The translations under genes and the position numbers were made by a program. 52,889 nucleotides of DNA from Candidatus Nanoarchaeia archaeon (GTDB lineage: Archaea > Nanobdellota > Nanobdellia > Woesearchaeales > JACPBV01). The DNA lies in NCBI GenBank assembly GCA_028279655.1, contig JANQNH010000012.1:1-52889 (forward strand), written 5' to 3'. This document shows, in pieces, positions 34,803-43,782 of the stretch (position 1 is its first letter; every line of letters begins with the position of its first letter). A model generated the notes under the pieces. The model did not search any database. It had not been told where the DNA came from and worked only from the letters and a program-made list of their open reading frames with translations.

Positions 34803-35299
34803 TTTTTAAGATCACCTATCTGTTTGGAAATTGAACCTATATTTATACCTTTTGTAGTGTCTACAACAAGGATGGTGTGTTTTGCCTCTTTTGCCTCGTT
34901 AAGGCAGACATCAAATATCTCACAGTCCATATTCTCCCTTATCTTTGTCTTGCTATAGTGCCGTTTCTTCAGCCTTTGTTCCAGTACCTTTAGGTCACAT
35001 TTTGTCACAATGCAAAGATCTACCAGCCTTTTAGGCAAATGATGGGAGAGGTGAGAGTCAATCACTATTCCTTTTTCCAGGTCTTTCTTTGCCCATTTTA
35101 TCTTGTCCTTTAGGGCTTTGTTGAGTTCTTTGGTATCAACAACCTTGCATCTCCTCTTTTTATCGTAGCTTTCTGCAAGATTGTATTCAGTAACTACCTG
35201 GTTTACATCTATGTGCTTGAATTTCAGCTTCTTAGACAGTTTTCTTGCCAGTGCTGTCTTTCCAGTTCCTACAGAACCTGTTATAATAATTACCCTCAT
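34793..35299 (-). CDS. AK6/Fap7-type adenylate kinase-like NTPase
   Basis: 168 aa, small P-loop kinase. Walker A is G-S-V-G-T-G-K-T at residues 8-15. The NMP-binding part carries I-D-V-N-Q-V-V-T-E-Y and a D-S-H-L-S-H-H-L-P motif in place of the usual D-G-F-P-R, typical of the archaeal/eukaryotic AK6 (hCINAP/Fap7) group that also acts in small-subunit ribosome maturation. A short lid contains R-L-K-K-R. ATG 35299 follows a minus-strand TATA (ATATTTAAATA, about 35320-35332), giving a leaderless message; it is first of the operon running to 32580. Confidence 0.9.
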   Translation of the reverse strand: MRVIIITGSVGTGKTALARKLSKKLKFKHIDVNQVVTEYNLAESYDKKRRCKVVDTKELNKALKDKIKWAKKDLEKGIVIDSHLSHHLPKRLVDLCIVTKCDLKVLEQRLKKRHYSKTKIRENMDCEIFDVCLNEAKEAKHTILVVDTTKGINIGSISKQIGDLKKWN

Positions 35300-35349
35300 A
35301 TGCCAAACAAAAAAGAAAATATTATTTAAATATTGCCCTTATCTTACTA

Positions 35350-36429
35350 TTATTGCCTTCTTCTAAGGCTGTTGAATGCGAAATCAACCATATGTTTCTT
35401 CCAGCCATCCCTTAATAGCTCGTCTCTTATCTGCTTTTCGGTGTAGCCCCTTCTCAGGTTTGTTGTGATATACATCTTTAGCTGAAGCACTGCCTCTAAG
35501 TCAACCTCTTTTTCAATCTTGATCTCTTCTTTCTTTATAGAGGAGACCAGCTCTTCTTCGTGTCTTCTCATAGATAAGACTACAACCAAAAGTATAACGA
35601 GCATGATCATTATTGCTATTAGATACAGCCAGATATGGTTTCTTGGAGAAGGGGATTCCTTGAGCTCAAAGATCTCAACCTTGTCAATATTTATCGATTC
35701 TGGCTTTTGCATGGTCTTTATGGTTGTTATGCCTCTAACTTTTGGATCTCCCTCTACCACCAATGTCAGCATTGTCTTGTCTTCGTTCAGATTATAGCTT
35801 AGAACGTCTGATGTAGAGTCAAGGATAACAACATCTTCCTGGAAAGGCTCTTCGAAAAAAACCTCAATGGTATGCCCCGAATGATCATAGAATATCCTTA
35901 CTTCATGCTTTTCCGAATCATAATCCCAGTAGCTTATCTCTGAATTCCTTTCCTCCTCGTTCCAAACGCATACGCCGTTCTGACAGTGCTTGTTCTCTCC
36001 ACATTCATTCTCGTCGTTGTTAGTGAATATGCATTCAATGTTCTCTCCCCCGCAGGAATCGTCTGTACAGAGATTGAAATCGTTGCATGTCTTTTGGGAA
36101 CATCCGCATCCATGCGTATCAACCAGTTCACCTATGGGTGTCCTTGAGCATTTGTCGAACAGGTCATAGATATCATCTCCATCATCATCACCCACACATC
36201 TAGCCTGGAAATCGTGCTCTATACATATCTCATCGGCTTTGCAGCACCATTCATCATCGCTGCATGCTTTTTGAGAGCAGGAGCAGCCATATGTTCCTAC
36301 AAAACCTTCGCTATCAGCACATCTGTCTTCTGTGTTTGGGATCCCGTCAGTATCGTCGTCCGGAACAATAGAAAATACAACTGTGGCGAGAACAAGAATG
36401 ATCAATGGATATATTATTGTCTTTTTCAT
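35350..36429 (-). CDS. Cys-rich thrombospondin-3-like membrane protein with cytosolic helical module
   Basis: 359 aa from ATG 36429 (an upstream in-frame start at 36474 lies within the preceding gene). Order: N-terminal signal segment (about 3-22); a Ca-binding thrombospondin type-3-like repeat (D-D-D-T-D-G-I-P-N); two Cys-rich units (about 35-140), each with G-C-x-C-S-Q-K; a beta domain (about 145-255); a membrane segment (about 262-286); and a basic/acidic cytosolic tail. The tail ends in the R-R-G-Y-T-E-K-Q-I-R helical module also found in the giant proteins and the hydrolase. It is predicted to be a cell-surface protein signalling or docking inside. The gene follows the pilin-like gene by 4 nt. 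Confidence 0.8.
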   Translation of the reverse strand: MKKTIIYPLIILVLATVVFSIVPDDDTDGIPNTEDRCADSEGFVGTYGCSCSQKACSDDEWCCKADEICIEHDFQARCVGDDDGDDIYDLFDKCSRTPIGELVDTHGCGCSQKTCNDFNLCTDDSCGGENIECIFTNNDENECGENKHCQNGVCVWNEEERNSEISYWDYDSEKHEVRIFYDHSGHTIEVFFEEPFQEDVVILDSTSDVLSYNLNEDKTMLTLVVEGDPKVRGITTIKTMQKPESINIDKVEIFELKESPSPRNHIWLYLIAIMIMLVILLVVVLSMRRHEEELVSSIKKEEIKIEKEVDLEAVLQLKMYITTNLRRGYTEKQIRDELLRDGWKKHMVDFAFNSLRRRQ

Positions 36430-36433
36430 CTTT

Positions 36434-37348
36434 CTATGGAACAAACACGGTTCCTGTGCAAATATCGTCTTCAAAATCTATCGGGTCTTTGGTTATAGCA
36501 AACTGGAACAGGTATGATTTCATGTATTTGCTGTAGTAGGGCCTGTAATCCACTATCTGGAGTACCTTAGTAGTTGGACTATGGTCTTTACTATAAATAT
36601 TTATCTGATGGAGGGGGTCGTGTTCATCACAATCGAAGCTTGCAAGATAGAAAATATCCGGAATGGCCCAGGTGTCCTGTATCTTAGGCAAGAGGCCATC
36701 AGGTTCATGCATTGCATTGTAAATCTTACCTAACCTTAAAGGAAGGTCTACCCTAAAATCCTTCAGTCTGGTCTTAAAGGTGTTTTTGGTTATGTTCAAA
36801 GGGTACCTGAGCTTAACAGTCACTGTGTCTTCGTTGATCGTAACATCGCTGTCTACATCTACCAGGTCGAAATCAAAATTGACTGCGTGGTAGTCTAAGG
36901 CAGGGCTCTCTATCAGGAAGCCATCGTTCTCAAAGGTTGTAAAATTAAAGCATCTTTCAAACTCTATAATTATGTATCTGGCAAGTTTTTCCTGAATCTC
37001 CTCTAATGTTAATGGGGTTCCGCCTATATAGTAAGGGACTGGTACATGATCATATTGGATATAGTCTATAGTTCCTGGTTCTCCGTAGGTGATGTTGCCT
37101 TCTGGATCTATGTATCCTCCGTGTTCTCCTACGATCCATAGTCCTCTGTCGCTTACTTCCTTAAGACAGCTTTCTGCAAACCTCTTTATAGAGGATATCT
37201 CAAGAGGGGTTTTTGATGCCTTCTTTATCTCATAGGATACCTTGTTATGTGTAAGATTGGATTGGGTGTATCCAAATAAACCAACTAGAATAATGACTGA
37301 TATTCCCAGAATCACAAATACTGCGATCTGACCTCTCTTTTTTGCCAT
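36434..37348 (-). CDS. Pilin-like (class III signal) exported protein
   Basis: 304 aa. The N-terminus K-K-R-G-Q-I followed by a hydrophobic helix (about residues 7-26) is the archaeal type IV pilin-like layout, with cleavage expected at G|Q by a prepilin peptidase; such a peptidase is not in the window. The remaining 270 residues are an extracellular alpha/beta domain with a few Cys and a short Asn-linked sequon set. It is unlike a structural pilin in size, so it may be a minor pilin or a pilin-anchored surface protein. It begins a two-gene operon with the Cys-rich protein. Confidence 0.8.
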   Translation of the reverse strand: MAKKRGQIAVFVILGISVIILVGLFGYTQSNLTHNKVSYEIKKASKTPLEISSIKRFAESCLKEVSDRGLWIVGEHGGYIDPEGNITYGEPGTIDYIQYDHVPVPYYIGGTPLTLEEIQEKLARYIIIEFERCFNFTTFENDGFLIESPALDYHAVNFDFDLVDVDSDVTINEDTVTVKLRYPLNITKNTFKTRLKDFRVDLPLRLGKIYNAMHEPDGLLPKIQDTWAIPDIFYLASFDCDEHDPLHQINIYSKDHSPTTKVLQIVDYRPYYSKYMKSYLFQFAITKDPIDFEDDICTGTVFVP

Positions 37349-37435
37349 TTTTTATCTCTTATTTCCATTCTTTTTAAAGGTTACATATTTATATTTTTAT
37401 TTTGTTACTATTATATAATGATAAAAACCGAAAGG

Positions 37436-37446
37436 TTTATATATAA
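37436..37446 (+). promoter_or_regulatory. Strong BRE/TATA promoter of the beta-barrel-like gene
   Basis: TTTATATATAA preceded by a purine-rich CCGAAAGG resembling a TFB-recognition element. Predicted start near 37465 leaves a leader of about 40 nt ending in a GGAGATGAT ribosome site at 37494-37502. It is one of the best promoters in the window and, unlike most here, drives a leadered message. Confidence 0.75.
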
Positions 37447-37506
37447 GGTGTATCTTACTTTATCAATATCAAGTTAAATATCAAAAAACAAACGGAGATG
37501 ATATAA

Positions 37507-38547
37507 ATGTCAGATAATCTATTGGCAAGGTTGATTGCAGGCGGTGTGTTGTCTATTTCACCAGTTGTAAAACATTTTGTTCCTCAGGAAGCTGTTCTTG
37601 GTGCATCAAATGACCTAACTGTTGCTCAAGTTGTAGAAAATACAATGAACGGTTATAGGAATAGTGAGGGTAATGATAATAGTGAAGACAGAAGTACAAC
37701 TTATGTTTCTGCTTCTGGAAGAGCTGGAAGAGCTGCAAGAAGAACAGAAGAAAGGAGAAGAAAAAAAGAAGAAAAAAAATCAAGAAAAGGTACCTTGGAT
37801 TTAGGTGTTGTTTACGGTTATGAATCAATAGGAACTAAAGCTACTAAAGGAACCCAAACAACCCCTGCCCCTCAATTGCCAGGAGGCGGACCTGGAGTTC
37901 CATTCCCAGTAAATACAACAACTGCTGTTGATGTGGATGCATTGAACAGAAATAACAGATTCAGGACAGAAAGGCAATATGTTGCTTTTGATGGAAAGTA
38001 TTATGCTCTAAGCTGGTTATATGTTCGTGGCCAGATCGGAGGTACACAAACCGATTTTGGTATCAACAATAGGCAAGGATTTGCTGATACAGACTCTTCT
38101 TCTGGAACAGACATGATATATGGTTTTGGTGCAGGCGGAGTGATACCTTGTGTTGAGCTTGGCAATGGAAAAGTAAGGCCTGTTTGGGATTTTCTGTATA
38201 GAGGAGGCAAACATGATGGCATGGAGATTAGAAATACAGCTGGAGGAGAAGCCTCTGTAGAGTACACTGACCTGTCATTATTGTTAGGGGCTGAGATAGA
38301 CCTAGGTAAGTGGGGACTACAAGCAGGAACAGTATATCACGATTACCAAGAAAGAAGAAAGGCCAGGGTTGGAAACGCAACAAGCGATGTAGAATTCAAA
38401 GGGAAAAACCCATGGAATATGTATGTCGGAGCTGATCTTGAATTGGATGCAACAAAAAAATTAAAGTTCATGTTGGAATCCAACGGTAAAGACAACCGTA
38501 TCGGCCTTGGTTATGTCCATAGATTTGGTGGACCTAAGAAGAGATAA
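37507..38547 (+). CDS. Possible outer-membrane-type beta-barrel protein
   Basis: 346 aa with three parts. First is an N-terminus with a weak hydrophobic stretch (about 5-20, possible signal ending near A-V-L-G-A). Next is a highly basic coiled segment (about 70-95, rich in Arg/Lys/Glu). From about residue 96 to the end there are alternating amphipathic beta strands separated by polar turns, for example L-S-L-L-L-G-A-E-I-D-L and W-G-L-Q-A-G-T-V-Y-H-D-Y, and the last strand ends I-G-L-G-Y-V-H-R-F. This is the pattern of bacterial outer-membrane barrels. Archaea normally lack such proteins, so the assignment is by pattern only and a soluble beta protein is possible. Strong promoter and Shine-Dalgarno suggest high expression. 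T-rich sequence after the stop (38553-38585) fits a terminator. Confidence 0.72.
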   Translation: MSDNLLARLIAGGVLSISPVVKHFVPQEAVLGASNDLTVAQVVENTMNGYRNSEGNDNSEDRSTTYVSASGRAGRAARRTEERRRKKEEKKSRKGTLDLGVVYGYESIGTKATKGTQTTPAPQLPGGGPGVPFPVNTTTAVDVDALNRNNRFRTERQYVAFDGKYYALSWLYVRGQIGGTQTDFGINNRQGFADTDSSSGTDMIYGFGAGGVIPCVELGNGKVRPVWDFLYRGGKHDGMEIRNTAGGEASVEYTDLSLLLGAEIDLGKWGLQAGTVYHDYQERRKARVGNATSDVEFKGKNPWNMYVGADLELDATKKLKFMLESNGKDNRIGLGYVHRFGGPKKR

Positions 38548-38552
38548 ATGCT

Positions 38553-38585
38553 CTTTTTTATTCTCTTTTTCTTATAATTTTCTTA
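38553..38585. terminator. T-rich convergent terminator region
   Basis: Several runs of T on the plus strand lie between two convergent genes, consistent with archaeal U-rich transcription termination for the beta-barrel-like gene. No strong hairpin is seen. Confidence 0.45.
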
Positions 38586-41500
38586 TTAACAGCAGTTATA
38601 ATAGCCAGGTTGATATCCTGGGTATCCTGGATTACCTTGTTGAGGAATCCATTCAGCACAACATTCTTCTCCTCCTACACCATGGGCGCCATAGTAGGGG
38701 CAGTTAGTTGGGCAACAACTTCCATCTGTTTTGCAATCTACATTTGGGCAAGGGCAATCCTCACATTTATCTACAAGCTCTCCATCTTCACATTTCTGTG
38801 GAGGGGTAGTTGAGCATTCGCCGTATGGTGTTCCGTCTGAGCATGTTTGTGTTACACAACTTCCACCTTGGCATATCTGTCCGGAGCCGCATAGGTCTCC
38901 TTCGTCTATCTGGCCATCACAGTTATTATCTTCATTATCGCAGGTTTCTGTTGAAGGTGTTCCTTGTGTGCATGAGTCTACTACAACACCATTTACACAT
39001 GATGTTGAGCCGATTGCATAACAAAGCCCGAAACCACAATCTGTTTGTTGTGAATTATAATCCTCATCATCTGTTCCATCACAATCATCATCTACCCCAT
39101 CACATGTGAAATCATCTGATGATATTTGAGCTCCAGGTACAGCATTGCATTCTGTTGCTGTACCTGCTCCGTTACATACATATTCTCCTGTATTTACACA
39201 TGCACCTATTCCTTCAGTACATGCATCTCCTACATTAAAGCCCTCGTCTATCTGGCCATCGCAGTTGTTATCTTCATTATCGCAGGTTTCTGTAGTGCTA
39301 TGACCAGAAATCCCTGTGTAATCATCTATCCAACCTGATGTTCCGCATGATTGTTTGCTTCCATCGCAAACCCCTTGTTGATTACTATTATCAGGGGCGG
39401 TCTCTCCTGAACCGTCTGCAGTATTTGGATCGCAATCGTCATCTATACCATTACATACTTCGGTAGCTCCTGGATTGATGTTTTCGTCATCGTCGTTGCA
39501 GTCATCTCCTCCGCATTCATGGTTGGCGTGTCCGTCTTCATCTCCATCTGGGCATACAGGACACGGTCCAATGGTATCTCCGTGACCTGAGTGTCCGCCC
39601 CATGCGCTGGCTGTAATATCCATTGTTTGCTGTGATGGCTGTCCAGGCTGGTGGCATATGGTTATTTGATCGTCGTTATTGTAACAGCTTTCTTCAATTT
39701 GAATTAAACCTGAGCAACCACATACAGATGCCCTGTCAACAAGATTTCCGTTTTCGCATCTCTTTCCTGGATCTGTAGTTGAGCATTCATCATATAAGGT
39801 TCCGTCTGTGCATGTTGGTACGCAGGTTTCTTCTTCCCCTTTTGGGTTTGTTCCTTCTGGGCATGTAGGGTTTATACTACATTCTGTTGTAATATCATGC
39901 CCACATAGGGTTCTTCTGTCTTCATCATCACAACCAAGGTCACCATGATCTGCCTTGGTTATTTCGTACCAACCCTCACCAAAGGTGACTACACAATATG
40001 CAGATCCAGAGTGACCATAACAATGTGACCATCCTTGTTCATAACAAGTAATTTTTTTGTAAACAGGGATCACTGTTAAAATCTCAGGATTCCCATCTCC
40101 ATTTCCTCTTGATATTATTTCATCTTCGGATTGTACTGTGGCTACAAAGAAATATTCTGGGTTTCCTCCCAGGTCATAGTATATCGCTTCCCAGGTTGTT
40201 GTTGCAGTGCAGTCCTCTCCTATACAAGTAAATGTGGCGCTGGCTGGTGCTGGAGATATCACATCTGGGGCATCGTCTTCTCTCACCTGGAAAACAACTG
40301 TTTTTCCGTAGCAGCCGTCGTTTCCCTCTACAGTAAGAGTCACCTGTTCATCCATTTTAACTGAACTTGTGCTCCAGTAGGCTGATTCTAGGTCGCATGG
40401 TTTCGGCATACACTCGCTAGAATAACAGATATTGTGTAGAGTAGGGTCGCAATTATCACAATCGTTATCGTTATCGCAGCATTCTACTGTTTCCAGGAAG
40501 ATGCTATCAATTGGATATTCTGGATTTCCAGAGCAGGACGTTTCTGCGGCGTTATAACAAACAATTTCATAATCAGTACCAAGAAAACCGCAGCTACTTA
40601 TTTCCTTGCCATCATAATAATTATCACATTCATCATTGAATGAATCTACACACTCTGGCCCTCTAGCTAGATATTTATACCTAATCTTAAAGTCCCTAGC
40701 GTTGCTGGAGCAGGAAGTTCTTGAAATTTCAGTACCTATTTGTCCCCACATTGCACAGGTTGGATTTTCCATACAGGGGGTTTCCCATTCATTGTAACAG
40801 CTATAGCCTAATCCAAAAGCACCAGTATTCTCTCCTGTTGAGTATTCATAGCAGTTAGTGTCAGCCCCACCTAAATTACCATTTTTCACTTCCAACCTGC
40901 ATATTAATTTGTACATGCAGTTAGTGTCTAATCTGGCAGGGCATCCATCACAATCCCTGTCTTCTTCAGATCCATCACATACTTCAGCAATGCCTGTTGT
41001 GGATCCGCCCCCTGTTGCTGGGTCACAATCACAGTAAGGGGTATTTCCAGGATTTATAACGTATGCAAAGGGATTTGTAGATATATCATCATCGCAATCT
41101 CCCTCACATTCAGTATCATAAGTATCTCCATCTTCGTCTGTTCCATCCCCATAAATGCATGTGCCTTCAGTAACACACCTATCCATAGAATAGCCGCTAT
41201 ATTTATTCTCGCTGTTACATGGAGGGCACCATTCACATCCTTGGGCTGCATCACAGGTACTTTCATCTACATTAACCGCACAAGAATATGGAGTTACTGT
41301 AAAACTTGTACTGCTGATTATCTTTTCTGGGGTTTCCTCATTTGTGGCTGCTACCTTCTGTTTTTTTAACCTAGTCTCTGGGTTTTCTATAACCCTTAGA
41401 TTGAATACTTTTGAGTCTGTAAAATATGTTTCATCTCCTGAATCACATATGATATGCAGATCTTCGCTTCTTACTTTACAACTCACAACCAATGGATTAA

Positions 41501-42686
41501 CCACATATTCAGCGCTATCTCCCCAGGTATCTACAGGGTCAACAGATATCTGATAGGTATGGGATCTTTTCACATTGGGTGTTTGATCGTTAGCATTGAG
41601 GTATTTCCATATGGGTTGTGGGAAGGCATTAAATTCAGTAACTCCTGGAGGTATAAATACCTCTGGCAGGGGCTCTAATCCTGTAACTTCTTCCCTAAAT
41701 ATATCCAGTTCTTCCTCTGGTATGCCTTCGCTTTCAGCTGTAACTGCTAGACCAACTGTCTTGAAAGCATCTGCACAATACTCAAATACCTCCTTGTCTA
41801 TTGTGTATCTTATCACAGTATCTTCAGTAATCTCACTAAAGTGCCACATTATCAAAGGGTCCCAGAGTATCTTATAATAGTCATAGTCGCCTTCCATACT
41901 ATCAAGATAGTCTTCCAGATTATCAACATACCCTTTTGGTATCTTTTCTATAAGCTTGAAATGTTCAACATCTCCCTCTGGTTTTATCATGATCTCTACT
42001 ACAGTAGTTCCTGGAATCCTTCCACAATTGCATCTTCTGGCTATCTTTACGTTTGTATTTCTGAATCGCTCCATCTCATCCTCAATGCTTCCCTGAGGAC
42101 AGCCTTCACATCCAAAGTCTATAGCGTCCTGAATAAGTTCCTCTGCAAGGGCATCATCGATCTCAATAACTTCAAAGGTGCAGTCAAAGGCACAGTTTGT
42201 GTTTATCACTTCGGTTGAGTCTCCCTTGCCTCCCATGTACAGGTCAAGGTCCTTGTTTGAGGTTTCAGAACATACATAATACGGCCTTTGGAGCTCTATA
42301 TCTCCTGCAAAAAAAGAATCTACGACTTTTCCATCCTTTATCATGAACACGTTTTCGCCTGTGTTAGTAAGTATGGCATCCTTAAGGAGGGGGTATTGTG
42401 TAAGCGATGTTGTTAGGGCTGTGGAGTCCTTTTCCAGGTCCACAAAATATATCTGATCAACTCCGCATGGAACATTAATCTCTTCCTGGTTAATGCTTCC
42501 CAGATCCCCATGGAGTTCTTCAACAGAACTCTTCATCTGTGCTTTAAACACTTCCATTGATGTTGTGCAGGAGGTGCTTCTTACCTTTGCGATTATAAAT
42601 ATACCCAATATGACCATGAATGCGACTGCGAATACTATTAAGAAGTGCCTAAAGAACTCTCCCTGAATCTGCCCTCTTTTTTTCAT
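38586..42686 (-). CDS. Giant pilin-like protein with MopE-type metal-binding repeats
   Basis: 1366 aa. It starts with a class III pilin-like signal (K-K-R-G-Q-I) and a hydrophobic helix at about residues 12-35. An alpha/beta region follows to about 450, then a long Cys-rich region (about 470-1040). At least four copies of the MopE-like motif D-x-D-x-D-C-D lie near 1057-1087, 1128-1150, 1191-1210 and 1243-1265, and the tail is Cys/Pro/Tyr-rich. MopE-type repeats bind divalent metals, copper or calcium in characterised cases; the metal here is unknown. Likely a surface or pilus-tip component stabilised by disulfides. A minus-strand TATA near 42712-42723 suggests a nearly leaderless start. Confidence 0.85.
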   Translation of the reverse strand: MKKRGQIQGEFFRHFLIVFAVAFMVILGIFIIAKVRSTSCTTSMEVFKAQMKSSVEELHGDLGSINQEEINVPCGVDQIYFVDLEKDSTALTTSLTQYPLLKDAILTNTGENVFMIKDGKVVDSFFAGDIELQRPYYVCSETSNKDLDLYMGGKGDSTEVINTNCAFDCTFEVIEIDDALAEELIQDAIDFGCEGCPQGSIEDEMERFRNTNVKIARRCNCGRIPGTTVVEIMIKPEGDVEHFKLIEKIPKGYVDNLEDYLDSMEGDYDYYKILWDPLIMWHFSEITEDTVIRYTIDKEVFEYCADAFKTVGLAVTAESEGIPEEELDIFREEVTGLEPLPEVFIPPGVTEFNAFPQPIWKYLNANDQTPNVKRSHTYQISVDPVDTWGDSAEYVVNPLVVSCKVRSEDLHIICDSGDETYFTDSKVFNLRVIENPETRLKKQKVAATNEETPEKIISSTSFTVTPYSCAVNVDESTCDAAQGCEWCPPCNSENKYSGYSMDRCVTEGTCIYGDGTDEDGDTYDTECEGDCDDDISTNPFAYVINPGNTPYCDCDPATGGGSTTGIAEVCDGSEEDRDCDGCPARLDTNCMYKLICRLEVKNGNLGGADTNCYEYSTGENTGAFGLGYSCYNEWETPCMENPTCAMWGQIGTEISRTSCSSNARDFKIRYKYLARGPECVDSFNDECDNYYDGKEISSCGFLGTDYEIVCYNAAETSCSGNPEYPIDSIFLETVECCDNDNDCDNCDPTLHNICYSSECMPKPCDLESAYWSTSSVKMDEQVTLTVEGNDGCYGKTVVFQVREDDAPDVISPAPASATFTCIGEDCTATTTWEAIYYDLGGNPEYFFVATVQSEDEIISRGNGDGNPEILTVIPVYKKITCYEQGWSHCYGHSGSAYCVVTFGEGWYEITKADHGDLGCDDEDRRTLCGHDITTECSINPTCPEGTNPKGEEETCVPTCTDGTLYDECSTTDPGKRCENGNLVDRASVCGCSGLIQIEESCYNNDDQITICHQPGQPSQQTMDITASAWGGHSGHGDTIGPCPVCPDGDEDGHANHECGGDDCNDDDENINPGATEVCNGIDDDCDPNTADGSGETAPDNSNQQGVCDGSKQSCGTSGWIDDYTGISGHSTTETCDNEDNNCDGQIDEGFNVGDACTEGIGACVNTGEYVCNGAGTATECNAVPGAQISSDDFTCDGVDDDCDGTDDEDYNSQQTDCGFGLCYAIGSTSCVNGVVVDSCTQGTPSTETCDNEDNNCDGQIDEGDLCGSGQICQGGSCVTQTCSDGTPYGECSTTPPQKCEDGELVDKCEDCPCPNVDCKTDGSCCPTNCPYYGAHGVGGEECCAEWIPQQGNPGYPGYQPGYYNCC

Positions 42687-42766
42687 GTATTATTGGATTA
42701 TTGGAGCTTTTATTTATATACTTTTTGATAAATGTATGTTGTCAATAAGGTAAGAATAGAGGAGAA

Positions 42767-43066
42767 TCAGGAATTTTTTTCAATACATTCATCAAATTCT
42801 TTTGTCTTGTCCCATGCGCATCTGTTCTGGAGGCATCTGCATCCTATTTCTTTATAGCATTCGTATTTAGGGGAGTATATGCAGGTTGTTCTAATCTGTT
42901 CCTTGTCCTTGCTCTGGCATATTGTCCCTGAGCATCCTGTGGTAATGCAGTCATTGTCTGTTGTGCACTCTGTATCAACTATAGTATCCTGATTAGAGAT
43001 TGTTTGTTCACAACCGATCATAAGAACTAAAGAGATTATCAATATAATCAACAAGGCTCTTTTCAT
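42767..43066 (-). CDS. Eight-cysteine-type lipoprotein
   Basis: 99 aa from ATG 43066, whose ATGA overlaps the stop of the winged-helix gene; a longer upstream frame is rejected. A hydrophobic signal ends in the lipobox L-M-I-G-C, followed by a short linker. The domain has about eleven Cys in the pattern C-x5-D-C, G-C-S-G-x-x-C, then C-x-C and C-A-W, as in small archaeal 'eight-cysteine-cluster' proteins (name recalled, not searched). Probably a lipid-anchored, disulfide- or metal-stabilised surface protein. It is last in the operon 44595-42767. Confidence 0.82.
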   Translation of the reverse strand: MKRALLIILIISLVLMIGCEQTISNQDTIVDTECTTDNDCITTGCSGTICQSKDKEQIRTTCIYSPKYECYKEIGCRCLQNRCAWDKTKEFDECIEKNS

Positions 43067-43761
43067 TTTCTCTTTTTTGATTTTATCAATTCGAATATGA
43101 TCAGTAAGGTAATGACAAATAATGATCCAAACAAGAACCACAATGCAAGGTTTGCTTCAGATTGGGTAACATTAACTATCACTTCAGGTGCTTTTTCCAT
43201 CACTGCCCTTGCTCCCTGGTCAGCTGCTGTGTCCATCATCGGTTCAATCAGATGAGCCTCTTCTACAGCTGATTCCATCATCGACTCACCTAAGGTTCTT
43301 CCCCCTTTCTCAGCTACGCCTACCATAGGAGAGGGTGCTGCATTTAGTATCTTAGCAGAAGGGGTAAAGTATGTATTGTACATCTGGATGAATCCTGCGC
43401 CTATCAATGCCAACAAGGATACTGGCAAGATAGATTTCAGCTTTTCCTTAATTCCATAAGTGGTCTTTGGAGCTATAATGATGTATTTGTTTGCCAGCTT
43501 GTAATGGTTAACCTCTTTTCCTTTCTCGCTGTAATGGAACTCATCTACGTCTATGATCCCTGTCTTTAACAGGTGCTGAAGGTTGTAGTGTATGGTAGAG
43601 ATGGGCAGGTTCAGGTCTTTTGCCATCTGGGTTTCTGTGGCGTCTTCTTTTTCTCCAAGGTAATCAAGGATCTTTCTGCAGCTGTCGTTAGAGATAACAT
43701 TAGCCAGTTGTTTTGCCTTGTCTTCCTTCAGGCTTACTAATAAAAAAGATTGTTTTGGCAT
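43063..43761 (-). CDS. Membrane-spanning winged-helix regulator
   Basis: 232 aa from ATG 43761 (a TTG at 43770 is less likely). Residues about 15-100 form an ArsR-like winged helix: C-R-K-I-L-D-Y-L, T-E-T-Q-M-A-K-D-L, recognition helix P-I-S-T-I-H-Y-N-L-Q-H-L, and a wing ending N-H-Y-K-L. A membrane segment at about 110-128 follows, then an extracellular loop with Met/Glu/Ala, and a second membrane segment at about 205-225. This is a one-component regulator that can link surface state to transcription; the signal is unknown. It is downstream of the SIMPL lipoprotein gene across a structured 101-nt element and overlaps the Cys-rich lipoprotein gene. Confidence 0.85.
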   Translation of the reverse strand: MPKQSFLLVSLKEDKAKQLANVISNDSCRKILDYLGEKEDATETQMAKDLNLPISTIHYNLQHLLKTGIIDVDEFHYSEKGKEVNHYKLANKYIIIAPKTTYGIKEKLKSILPVSLLALIGAGFIQMYNTYFTPSAKILNAAPSPMVGVAEKGGRTLGESMMESAVEEAHLIEPMMDTAADQGARAVMEKAPEVIVNVTQSEANLALWFLFGSLFVITLLIIFELIKSKKRK

Positions 43762-43782
43762 TTTTTTCAACTACTTTTGTAT

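Noticed and set aside
38731-39109. Plus-strand frames inside the MopE-repeat gene
   Set aside because: His/Ser/Cys-rich shadows of the Asp/Cys-rich minus-strand coding sequence.
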